Below, in pieces: positions 6,963 to 13,628 of a stretch of DNA of 14,015 bases. The first letter of the stretch is position 1. The number at the start of each line of letters is the position of its first letter. The stretch comes from Candidatus Izemoplasmatales bacterium (GTDB lineage: Bacteria > Bacillota_I > Bacilli_A > Izemoplasmatales > Hujiaoplasmataceae), in NCBI GenBank assembly GCA_028707415.1, contig JAQWBC010000011.1, positions 1-14,015 on the forward strand, given 5' to 3'. The translations under genes and the position numbers were made by a program. The notes under the pieces were generated by a model. The model ran no database searches, was not told the origin of the DNA, and worked only from the letters and a program-made list of their open reading frames with translations.

Positions 6963-7847
6963 CTAGATTGATATGACTCCCGCTATTAAAGCAATCATTC
7001 CGATAATAAACGTATAAATACTGAAATAAATGAGTTTGCCTTTGCGAAACCATACAAAGATATATTTAAGCGAGAATAAAGTCGCAAAAAAACTAAATAT
7101 CGTGGCAATCAAATAATAAAAGTAAGACCAAGTGTCATTTACATTGAATCCAATATCGAACGTTGAAGGACTGATAGCCCACTCAATAAAATATTTTGCA
7201 AATGATCCTAGGGACACCGGAATATAGAGCATGAACGAAAACACCAAAACCGTCTCCATCGATAGTTTTCGCATTAAACCCGTCGAAGTGGTAATTCCGC
7301 TTCGAGAAAGCCCTGGTATCGGAGCGAACATTTGCCCGATTCCAATTGAGATGGCATCTCGAACCGTGATTTCTTGACGTCCGTTGGAATATGATGAGTT
7401 TCTTACTATGTATAATAACGTCGCCGTTGCCAAAAGGCCGACACCAACGACTAGTAACCCGTTATCAGCGTATATTGAACTAATCGAAGAAGCTAAAAAG
7501 AATCCAGAAAAGCCAATCGGAATTGAGGCAATAACGATGTTCCAACAATATAGGTAATCCGCTCTAGTTTCCAATCGTGTTGAAGGTTTAAATATAAAAA
7601 GTACAAAGTTTTTGATTAATCGAAAGATTATTCTATGAAAATGAATTACAATTGCAATCAAAGATCCAAGATTAATCAGAATCAAGAATAAGATGCCTTG
7701 ATCCGTATTAATTCCTAATATTGATTGAACAATGGCAACGTGCCCTGATGATGAGATTGGCAATACTTCTGTTAGTCCCTGAACAATACCAAGCAAAATA
7801 TATTTCAGAAAATTTGTTAAATTTTCCAACTCCGTCATAATAAACAT
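6963..7847 (-). CDS. uppP: undecaprenyl-diphosphatase (UppP/BacA), second copy
   Basis: An integral membrane enzyme that dephosphorylates undecaprenyl pyrophosphate to recycle the lipid carrier for peptidoglycan and polysaccharide; it also gives bacitracin tolerance in known cases. Both family motifs are intact: QGLTE (Q23, E27; the accepted (E/Q)xxxE form) followed by VLPISSSGH (His36), and PGLSRSGIT (178-186, fitting PGxSRSxxT). Several hydrophobic segments span the 294 residues. A longer reading back to a TTG at 7913 exists, but it has no ribosome site and adds 22 residues lacking family character. I chose the ATG at 7845-7847 because AAAGGGG lies 11 bases upstream. The gene lies just downstream of a paralogue and upstream of wzz. 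Whether both copies have the same substrate is unknown. Confidence 0.92.
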   Translation of the reverse strand: MFIMTELENLTNFLKYILLGIVQGLTEVLPISSSGHVAIVQSILGINTDQGILFLILINLGSLIAIVIHFHRIIFRLIKNFVLFIFKPSTRLETRADYLYCWNIVIASIPIGFSGFFLASSISSIYADNGLLVVGVGLLATATLLYIVRNSSYSNGRQEITVRDAISIGIGQMFAPIPGLSRSGITTSTGLMRKLSMETVLVFSFMLYIPVSLGSFAKYFIEWAISPSTFDIGFNVNDTWSYFYYLIATIFSFFATLFSLKYIFVWFRKGKLIYFSIYTFIIGMIALIAGVISI

Positions 7848-7933
7848 ATCATTGGTTGCCCCTTTCTCATTAATTTCAGGAATATATACATAACATTTAA
7901 ATATCTGGATCAAGCGATACTTCGCTACTCGCT

Positions 7934-8794
7934 CTATTTAAGAAGGAACAAGATTATGGATAACAACCCGGCACCGAAACAATAGAAACTAAAGTAACGT
8001 AACTTTCCCGTTTTAAAAATCGGCTTAATAATTCGGAAACCCACCACAGTAAAAATTATTGCAGCGAGAAAAGCCGCCACATAATATAAACAATATTCGC
8101 TGCTGGGCATTTCAAACCCCGCTTCAAATATTTCGGCAATTAGTAATGCAGAAGACCCAACCGATAGGGGAATATATAATAAAAATGAAAAGCGGATTGC
8201 TGAGTCAATTTGAACATCTTTTTTGATAGCTGCTACTGTCGTCATCCCTGATCGTGATATGCCAGGTAAGGGGGTGATGGCCTGGACTAGACCGATAAAT
8301 ACTGCATCTTTAAATGTAATTTCCTTATGTCCAGATAAAAACCGGTTTTGGCTAATCAATAACAAGACAGTTGCCGTTACCATTAAACCGACGCCCGAGA
8401 ATAATCCCCCGTATAAAATCAACCCCTGGTCAATATAATCTTTCAGCAGAAACCCTGTGATAGCTGCGGGAATCGTTGCTATCCCCAATTTAAGAACAAA
8501 GAAAAACTGTTGCTTATCGATTTCTCGCATTTTTGGAACAAAAATAAATCGAAAAAATCCAACAATCATATCTCGAAGATCTTTTCGATAGACAAAAAGA
8601 AACACTAAAAATGATCCTGAATTTACCAAAATCATAAACAAAAGTCCTTCATCAATTTGCATATTAAGCAATAATTTAAAAAGTTCCACATGCCCACTCG
8701 AAGAAATCGGTAAAACTTCAGTGATTCCTTGAATCATGCCGAGAATCAAATACTTAAGCAACTCTAAAAAATCAATAGTAGCTATTAGAATCAT
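7934..8794 (-). CDS. uppP: undecaprenyl-diphosphatase (UppP/BacA), first copy
   Basis: 286 residues, multi-pass membrane protein. Motifs: QGITE (Q22, E26) with VLPISSSGH (His35), and PGISRSGMT (177-185), fitting the published (E/Q)xxxE and PGxSRSxxT signatures. It acts on the outer side of the membrane to regenerate undecaprenyl phosphate. The start was set at the ATG 8792-8794 because GGAGG lies 5 bases upstream; a GTG at 8815 would add 7 residues but has no site. The stop is 86 bases before the chosen start of the second copy, and the intervening bases show no terminator, so the two are likely one transcript. The two proteins share the region around both motifs but diverge elsewhere, pointing to an old tandem duplication. 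Confidence 0.93.
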   Translation of the reverse strand: MILIATIDFLELLKYLILGMIQGITEVLPISSSGHVELFKLLLNMQIDEGLLFMILVNSGSFLVFLFVYRKDLRDMIVGFFRFIFVPKMREIDKQQFFFVLKLGIATIPAAITGFLLKDYIDQGLILYGGLFSGVGLMVTATVLLLISQNRFLSGHKEITFKDAVFIGLVQAITPLPGISRSGMTTVAAIKKDVQIDSAIRFSFLLYIPLSVGSSALLIAEIFEAGFEMPSSEYCLYYVAAFLAAIIFTVVGFRIIKPIFKTGKLRYFSFYCFGAGLLSIILFLLK

Positions 8795-8833
8795 TGTTTC
8801 CTCCAGCAAAAACACTATATTAAATTAAACATA

Positions 8834-8862
8834 ATTTTACTATATATAACTAGCTAATACAA
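8834..8862 (-). promoter_or_regulatory. candidate promoter of the uppP pair
   Basis: On the minus strand TTGTAT (8862-8857), a 17-base spacer, then TAAAAT (8839-8834). The -35 matches only at TTG. The spacing and -10 equal those of two other promoters in the window, and the site lies just after the terminator of the superoxide reductase gene. Confidence 0.5.
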
Positions 8863-8865
8863 TAA

Positions 8866-8904
8866 TTGTAAAAGAAAAAGCCGGTTTTTTCATGAAAACG
8901 GCTT
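8866..8904 (-). terminator. rho-independent terminator of the superoxide reductase gene
   Basis: On the minus strand AAGCCG-TTTT (8904-8895) pairs with AAAA-(bulged C)-CGGCTT (to 8878), closing a short CATGAA-type loop, and is followed by TTTCTTTT. It begins 10 bases after the stop codon at 8915. Confidence 0.85.
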
Positions 8905-8914
8905 ATTTCCTTTA

Positions 8915-9292
8915 TCACTGTTTTACTTCTGTTAACCAAAGCCCGTGGATATTACAAAATTCGAATACTTTAATGTCTTCTTCAGGTTTGATAGTAAATA
9001 CGGCCGAAGGCTCAATTCCGGGCTCAAAAGTCCGAATTTGATAAGTGTTGTTCTGAGCAATGAATATCCATTGAATGTAATGCTCCGGTAACATCGGATG
9101 TAATACGCTTCCAATCGTTACTTTAATCTGCTCGTAATTGATTCGCTCGATGACGGGGAGATGCTTTTCGTTCCCGACATCTTGGGACTTTGGTTGTAAC
9201 AGCGTCATTTCTTCGCCACAGCAAGTCAGAGTTCCGCCACCATAATAGGTGTACACAATCCGCTTACAGTGTTTACAATAGAAAATATTCAT
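8915..9292 (-). CDS. dfx: desulfoferrodoxin (two-iron superoxide reductase)
   Basis: 125 residues, the normal length for the two-centre form. The N-terminal desulforedoxin-like centre has all four cysteines (Cys6, Cys9, Cys24, Cys25, in FYCKHC and TCCGEE). The catalytic Fe(His)4Cys centre is complete: His44 in EKHLP (with the conserved Lys43), His65 and His71 in HPMLPEHY, Cys113 and His116 in CNIHGLW. It reduces superoxide to hydrogen peroxide without making oxygen, using electrons usually from rubredoxin, and is typical of anaerobes and microaerophiles. A near-perfect AGGAGGT site precedes the ATG (9290-9292). The stop is TGA. It is followed by a clear terminator and preceded by a candidate extended -10 promoter, so it may be transcribed alone. 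It lies 99 bases downstream of the DUF1292-like gene. Confidence 0.97.
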   Translation of the reverse strand: MNIFYCKHCKRIVYTYYGGGTLTCCGEEMTLLQPKSQDVGNEKHLPVIERINYEQIKVTIGSVLHPMLPEHYIQWIFIAQNNTYQIRTFEPGIEPSAVFTIKPEEDIKVFEFCNIHGLWLTEVKQ

Positions 9293-9331
9293 AGTTTACC
9301 TCCTGTGTTTTTGAGAATATGACTAAACAAT

Positions 9332-9340
9332 ATTGTAGCA
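9332..9340 (-). promoter_or_regulatory. candidate extended -10 promoter of dfx
   Basis: On the minus strand TGC-TACAAT (9340-9332) is an extended -10 element; no good -35 is visible at 17 bases. The -10 overlaps a 10-base palindrome ACAATATTGT (9327-9336), which could be a small operator but is too short to call. Confidence 0.4.
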
Positions 9341-9391
9341 CAATTCGATACCGGATGAAATAGGGTGCTTATTAATCAATGGTTTGTTTGA

Positions 9392-9703
9392 TTATTCTTT
9401 TTCCGGAATGCTCTCATATTCTGCGATAATTTCCGCAAATAAAGTTTCATCCTCAACAGTTGATACATAATATTCATCAGTTTCATCATCAACATCGAGT
9501 TCTAAAATAACCAATCCAGAATCAGCTTCGGACACTGCTTCAGAATTTATCTTAAGCAATTCCAAAACCCCATATACCATATCATGCAACGGAATGACAG
9601 CGAGTTGCGCCATTTCAAAGGTGTCATTGTTATCATCGGTCATAATGATATTTTCACAATTGTCTTCACTTAAAATTGCTTCAATAATTTCTTTGTCGTT
9701 CAT
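9392..9703 (-). CDS. small acidic DUF1292-like (YrzB-like) protein
   Basis: 103 residues, very acidic, soluble, with no signal peptide or membrane segment. The pattern resembles DUF1292/YrzB proteins of Firmicutes: an early strand with acidic turn (NIIMTDDNNDTFEMAQLAVIPL region, 18-39), a central strand LVILELDVDDETDEYYVSTVEDE (64-86) and a terminal helix ending in acidic residues. The biological role of that family is not known. The start ATG (9701-9703) has the strong site AGGGGG, whose first bases are part of the stop codon of the upstream DUF2804 gene (TAG, 9713-9715), so translation is probably coupled. The family call rests on pattern resemblance, so it is only moderately sure. Confidence 0.7.
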   Translation of the reverse strand: MNDKEIIEAILSEDNCENIIMTDDNNDTFEMAQLAVIPLHDMVYGVLELLKINSEAVSEADSGLVILELDVDDETDEYYVSTVEDETLFAEIIAEYESIPEKE

Positions 9704-9712
9704 GTTATCCCC

Positions 9713-10732
9713 CTAATAATGGTTCGTTATTTGTTCGGCAAATCCGAGCAGGCCATCAACTTCAATTTTAGTTCCATCATCCAAAATCGCAAATCCATAA
9801 TATTTTCCGAAAACTTGATGACCGAGATTCTTGATAATAATGACATTCATTGTGTCTTGTCGATCAATTATTGGCTCCAGCACCATTTCGAAACGATGAT
9901 CGTTTGATGTGAATTTCCACGGTTTTAGGAAATCATTCTGATCGATGATAAACTGTACGCGATCAAATTTATGCGCTTTTCCCTCATAAAAAATCATATT
10001 TTCCGAAGCCTTTGTTGTATCACCAAATCCATAACCGATATTAAAACCAAATCGTTTTCCCGCAACTAGTCCCGAAGCACTTCCCCAGTACCAGGTATTT
10101 TTATATGTCCATACCCCTCGACCCCAATCTAATACTGAAAACGAATTTTTCTTATCAAAGGGGTATACTTTTTCACCAATTTTTACAGTTCCAGATGTTG
10201 GCATACAATTAATCTTTTGGTTGTAATAAAACGCTTTCGGCTTGTCTTTCCAAGGGGTAGCGATAACCATCGATTCATCTTTTAAATCGTCTATGATTAG
10301 TTCCACATGGATATCCTGTTCAGGTAAAAAATCTTTGATAGTAGCGTTTAATTTTCGCTCTTTATCGTTCCTAATAAATTCAAAATGATAGCCTTTGGAA
10401 TCATAGATTACATTTCCTGTTTCTGATGATTCCGGCATTTTCAATTTACCAAATGTGAACCATAACAATTTCGTTTTTTTAAAACAGGTTTTCCGCTTAA
10501 AATCAAAGAATACCGCACTGATCATTGCACTATAACTCAAATCGGCAATGGTCACAGAAATCCCATAATCATCGTTTAAGGTCGCATAATAATCCCACTC
10601 TTTAATACGCCATCCTGATGCTTTAATGGCTTGACGCGAATATTCAAATAACAAGTGTTTCGCATATCCCGGATTAGCTAAATGGCCATAATCATCTAAC
10701 AATTGTTGTTTTTCTGTGATTTCGTTTTGCAT
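9713..10732 (-). CDS. DUF2804 family protein
   Basis: 339 residues, predicted soluble, rich in aromatic residues and beta strands. It carries the characteristic block LDWGRGVWTYKNTWYWGSAS (201-220) followed by GFNIGYGFGD (229-238), which I recognise as the DUF2804 core. The function of that family is not established; no catalytic residues can be named. The start at the ATG 10730-10732 was chosen because AAAGGA lies 6-7 bases upstream; an in-frame ATG 15 bases further out overlaps that site. It has a perfect TATAAT upstream and is coupled to the small DUF1292-like gene downstream, so the two may form one operon. The WGRG-containing beta-rich fold resembles lipocalin-like/hydroxyneurosporene-synthase-like proteins, but that comparison is speculative. 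Confidence 0.82.
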   Translation of the reverse strand: MQNEITEKQQLLDDYGHLANPGYAKHLLFEYSRQAIKASGWRIKEWDYYATLNDDYGISVTIADLSYSAMISAVFFDFKRKTCFKKTKLLWFTFGKLKMPESSETGNVIYDSKGYHFEFIRNDKERKLNATIKDFLPEQDIHVELIIDDLKDESMVIATPWKDKPKAFYYNQKINCMPTSGTVKIGEKVYPFDKKNSFSVLDWGRGVWTYKNTWYWGSASGLVAGKRFGFNIGYGFGDTTKASENMIFYEGKAHKFDRVQFIIDQNDFLKPWKFTSNDHRFEMVLEPIIDRQDTMNVIIIKNLGHQVFGKYYGFAILDDGTKIEVDGLLGFAEQITNHY

Positions 10733-10772
10733 ATGATATCCTTTCATATTTTGGATTGGTTTCTCTATTTTA

Positions 10773-10778
10773 ATTATA
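10773..10778 (-). promoter_or_regulatory. candidate -10 box for the DUF2804 gene
   Basis: A perfect TATAAT on the minus strand, 41 bases upstream of the start codon. The region where the -35 should be is A-rich and has no TTGACA-like hexamer. Confidence 0.4.
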
Positions 10779-10823
10779 CCGCAAAATGTTTATTTTTTTC
10801 GGTTTTTTGAATTATCACCAAAT

Positions 10824-11618
10824 TTACATCGATTTAATGGTGTTGTCTTTTGGATTGTGATTCAATAATTGTTTCACTAAAGCGGGGATGAAGGGAATTG
10901 ACAGGACAACAAATGACAAAATCATCATAAATCCCCAAAAAACTAATTTTCCATTTTCATTCAAAATAAATTGAAAAGGAAATCCATTGGCATGGTTGAG
11001 AAACATCATGTCAGTATCCAAAATCGTATTAGCGATGATAGCGATTATAGCAAATCCAACCATGGTTAAATATGCTCTTGGATAATCGCGAAAGTTAGGA
11101 ATATATACTTTTCCAAATAACATGAATAGCGAAAAGAACACCATCGCTCCATGATAAACAAAACTAATAAGCGGATACCAGTTCTCTGTGATCGGTATCC
11201 ATGATGCTGGCGTCCCATCTAGAATCGTCGATGGATATCCCAACATCGATAAACTGGCAAACAATCCAATTGTAAAGCATCCCGGTTTAAAAAAATCCGC
11301 AAGCTTTTGTGGTGCAAACGCCACAATCGGCATTAGATAAATTGAAACGCTACAAAGTTGAAATGGCAACGCCCACGTTGGATAAACGCCTCCAGCGTCA
11401 TATATCGCCAAAGATTGCTTGGCTACTTCCATTAACAATAAAATAACCGTTGTTATCTGAAGAACTTTTCTTTTATTTGTCTTTTTAAAAATAACTAGTG
11501 TTAATATCAAAATCAAAGCCACAATAAGAAGCGTTCCGAAGGTTCCAATTAAATGCTTGGTGTTAAAAGGCGAAAAGGGCGTTGGATCGGTTACAACATA
11601 CAATAGTTGCATTAGCAC
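10824..11618 (-). CDS. TIGR02206/YwaF-like multi-pass integral membrane protein
   Basis: 264 residues with about seven hydrophobic segments (approximately 23-45, 53-72, 84-103, 112-130, 148-168, 182-200, 226-250). The segment LPFQLCSVSIYLMPIVAF (84-101), together with FxxxHxxGT near the N-terminus (His22, Gly25, Thr26) and SFVYHGAMVF (152-161), is the pattern I recognise from the TIGR02206/YwaF membrane family, whose function is unknown. The start is GTG at 11616-11618 with GAGGG 9 bases upstream; an ATG two codons inside is a possible alternative. It lies 59 bases downstream of the transketolase C-half with no terminator between, so it may be co-transcribed. No terminator is visible after it. 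I do not assign a substrate or transport role. Confidence 0.75.
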   Translation of the reverse strand: MLMQLLYVVTDPTPFSPFNTKHLIGTFGTLLIVALILILTLVIFKKTNKRKVLQITTVILLLMEVAKQSLAIYDAGGVYPTWALPFQLCSVSIYLMPIVAFAPQKLADFFKPGCFTIGLFASLSMLGYPSTILDGTPASWIPITENWYPLISFVYHGAMVFFSLFMLFGKVYIPNFRDYPRAYLTMVGFAIIAIIANTILDTDMMFLNHANGFPFQFILNENGKLVFWGFMMILSFVVLSIPFIPALVKQLLNHNPKDNTIKSM

Positions 11619-11677
11619 CAGAATTATCCCTCATTTCTCAGAATGTAGTATGTCAATTTCCCGCGTTATTAATACAC

Positions 11678-12619
11678 TTAGTGCTTTCTTAATAATGCTT
11701 TCTTAACAGCTTTGATAATATCAATTGGTGTCATCTCGTATTCAGGCAATAGAAAGTTAAGTTTTCCGACTTGTCCAAAACGATCTTGAATTCCGATTGC
11801 TTCCAAAGGAACGGGATCGTTAGCAACTAATGTTTCCGCAACTGCCGAAGCTAACCCGCCAATAATATTATGATTTTCGCAAGTAACGACTACTCTGGTC
11901 TTCTTAACTGATGCCAAGATTGTCGATGTGTCTAAGGGTTTTATCGTGTGAGCATTAATGATTTCGGCACTGATGCCTTCCGATTGTAATATTTTATTTG
12001 CTTCCAGTGCCGCCGCAACCATAATTCCCGTAGCAATTATCGTCACATCTTTCCCGGATTCAATAACATCCGCTTTAAACATATCGAAACGATAGTCATC
12101 GGAAAAAACTGGGGTTGGTACTTTTCGAAATAACCGAATATACATTGTTCCATAGTATTTAAGAATCTGGGGAATAGCCTTTACTAACTGCGTATTATCT
12201 ACCGGTTCGAAGATAACAATATTAGGTATGCTCCTAATTACCCCAATGTCTTCGACTGACATGTGGGTTCCTCCATTATATTCAGCAGTAAGACCGGGGT
12301 CACTACCGATAATCTTTACATTCTGCTGGGCATACAAGCAACTGATGGCGATTTGATCACAAACTCGCCGGGTCGCAAACGGAGTAAATGATGCCACAAA
12401 TGGGATCATTCCATAACTGCTCATTCCCGCGGCGATCGAAACCATGTTGGCTTCAGCGACACCGACATTAAAAGCTCTTTTTGGGTATTTAGCAGCTAAA
12501 GAAGCCCGTCCGTTAGCCTTACTTAGATCCGCATCGATTAAACAGATGCGTTTGTTTTTCGCCATTGCTTTATCGAGTTCATTGGCAAATACTTGCCGCA
12601 TTTCCAGAGTTTCATACAT
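11678..12619 (-). CDS. transketolase, C-terminal subunit (pyrimidine-binding half)
   Basis: 313 residues from the chosen ATG. It contains the Pyr domain with the catalytic glutamate (Glu56 in NVGVAEANM) that activates thiamine diphosphate, ATRRVCDQI and the C-terminal transketolase domain from about 190 (TIIATGIMVAAALEA, then CENHNIIGGL and DRFGQVG). With the N-terminal half it forms a split transketolase, shuffling two-carbon units between sugar phosphates in the pentose phosphate pathway. The pairing is shown by position: its frame opens at a TTG directly after the partner's TAG stop. GGAG is only 3 bases from that TTG but 12 from the ATG at 12617-12619, so I favour the ATG. A 1-deoxyxylulose-5-phosphate synthase is less likely, because that enzyme is normally one chain of about 620 residues. 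Confidence 0.92.
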   Translation of the reverse strand: MYETLEMRQVFANELDKAMAKNKRICLIDADLSKANGRASLAAKYPKRAFNVGVAEANMVSIAAGMSSYGMIPFVASFTPFATRRVCDQIAISCLYAQQNVKIIGSDPGLTAEYNGGTHMSVEDIGVIRSIPNIVIFEPVDNTQLVKAIPQILKYYGTMYIRLFRKVPTPVFSDDYRFDMFKADVIESGKDVTIIATGIMVAAALEANKILQSEGISAEIINAHTIKPLDTSTILASVKKTRVVVTCENHNIIGGLASAVAETLVANDPVPLEAIGIQDRFGQVGKLNFLLPEYEMTPIDIIKAVKKALLRKH

Positions 12620-12628
12620 ATTATTCAA

Positions 12629-13435
12629 CTACTCCAATTCTTTCAAGGCTTGATCGACCTGATCTTTGGAAAGTGGCATGTTATGATTGGCATATCCGGC
12701 GTTTTCGATAAAACTGACGCCTTTGCCTTTGATGGTGTTTAATAGAATCATTGTTGGCTTTGATCGAGATGTCTTTGCTTTAATAACGGCTTCGTCGATT
12801 TGATCAGGATCATTACCGTTGGAAACATCGATAACGTTCCAGCCAAATGCCTTCCATTTTTTTTCCAGTGGCTCAACACAGTTGATATCCGTAGTCAACC
12901 CATCAATTTGGGCGTGGTTATTATCGGTGAAGGCAATCAAATTATTCAACTTGGCGTTTCCAGCAAACATGGCCGCTTCCCAAATCTGACCCTCTTGCGA
13001 TTCACCATCGCCAATAATCGTGTAGATTTTGGCGTGATCTTTAACAATTTTGCTTGCCTTAGCAATACCAACAGCACAGGAAAATCCTTGTCCTAACGAT
13101 CCGGTTGTCATATCGACACCGGGAGTACGGTTCATGTCGCAATGACTTGGCAAGAATGTATGCGGACGATTAAGTGTTAAAAGCCATGATTTATCAAAAT
13201 ACCCCTTATCCGCTAAAACAGCGTATAAAGCTGGTCCGCTGTGGCCTTTACTAATAATCAGTCGATCTCGGCCAGGCATTTTGGGATTACTGGGATCGAT
13301 ATTCATATGTTTATAATAAAGAACTACTAGCACATCGACGATTGATAATGATCCACCAATGTGACCAACACCAAGCGATCCGATGGTTTCTATCGTCAGT
13401 CGGCGAATCAATTTTGCTTTTGCTTTCAATTCCAT
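12629..13435 (-). CDS. transketolase, N-terminal subunit (thiamine-diphosphate-binding half)
   Basis: 268 residues, the standard size for this half. The GHIGGSLS (24-31) and GHSGPALYA (64-72) motifs, the TTGSLGQG stretch (110-117) and the ThDP/metal motif from GDGESQEG (142-149) to DNN (171-173) are all intact. It binds the diphosphate end of thiamine diphosphate and Mg2+, the pyrimidine half coming from the next gene. The ATG (13433-13435) is preceded by GAAGGG at about 5 bases. A strong promoter lies 33-61 bases upstream. The pair is transcribed away from a plus-strand iron-related gene. Sugar specificity is not visible from sequence; pentose-phosphate transketolase is the usual role of such split pairs, but pathway-specific pairs also exist. 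Confidence 0.94.
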   Translation of the reverse strand: MELKAKAKLIRRLTIETIGSLGVGHIGGSLSIVDVLVVLYYKHMNIDPSNPKMPGRDRLIISKGHSGPALYAVLADKGYFDKSWLLTLNRPHTFLPSHCDMNRTPGVDMTTGSLGQGFSCAVGIAKASKIVKDHAKIYTIIGDGESQEGQIWEAAMFAGNAKLNNLIAFTDNNHAQIDGLTTDINCVEPLEKKWKAFGWNVIDVSNGNDPDQIDEAVIKAKTSRSKPTMILLNTIKGKGVSFIENAGYANHNMPLSKDQVDQALKELE

Positions 13436-13467
13436 AATAACCCTTCTTTCTCATGAATAACGCCTAT

Positions 13468-13496
13468 ATTGTACCAAAAAAATGATTTGCGGTCAA
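13468..13496 (-). promoter_or_regulatory. sigma-A-type promoter of the transketolase operon
   Basis: On the minus strand TTGACC (13496-13491), a 17-base spacer and TACAAT (13473-13468), preceded by the TGG extension. It is the best match to the consensus in the window. Confidence 0.8.
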
Positions 13497-13527
13497 CGTA
13501 ATCGGGTTCCATTGTTAATGATTTGCG
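13481..13527. repeat. pair of 11-base direct repeats in the divergent promoter region
   Basis: AATGATTTGCG occurs at 13481-13491 and again at 13517-13527, 36 bases apart. The first copy lies across the spacer and the -35 edge of the transketolase promoter. The second runs into a small palindrome GCGAT-A-ATCGC (13526-13536). A regulator binding site is possible, but there is no proof. Confidence 0.4.
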
Positions 13528-13592
13528 ATAATCGCCAACTTTTCTATGGAAATATTTTCCGGGTATAATGATTTAATCAAAATTCAATATGG

Positions 13593-13620
13593 TATAATAA
13601 TACTGATAATATTAAAGGAG
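13593..13620 (+). promoter_or_regulatory. candidate promoter, operator and ribosome site of the ferritin-like/VIT gene
   Basis: TGG-TATAAT (13590-13598) is an extended -10 on the plus strand with no good -35; a second TATAAT lies at 13564-13569. Overlapping the presumed transcription start is an imperfect 17-base dyad TAATA...TATTA (13598-13614), which contains TGATAAT, a Fur-like half-site. The strong site AAGGAG (13615-13620) is 8 bases before the ATG. Confidence 0.5.
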
Positions 13621-13628
13621 TTGAAAAT

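Noticed and set aside
7848..7913. N-terminal extension of the second UppP from a TTG start
   Set aside because: No ribosome site precedes the TTG, and the extra 22 residues have no counterpart in the paralogue.
9371..9397. AATCAA/TTGATT hairpin after the DUF1292-like gene
   Set aside because: A 6-bp AT-rich stem without a following T-run on the minus strand.
11623..11656. Perfect minus-strand TTGACA (11656-11651) before the YwaF-like gene
   Set aside because: The hexamer at 17 bases is TGAGGG; the only -10-like box (GATAAT) is 22 bases away, too far for a normal promoter.
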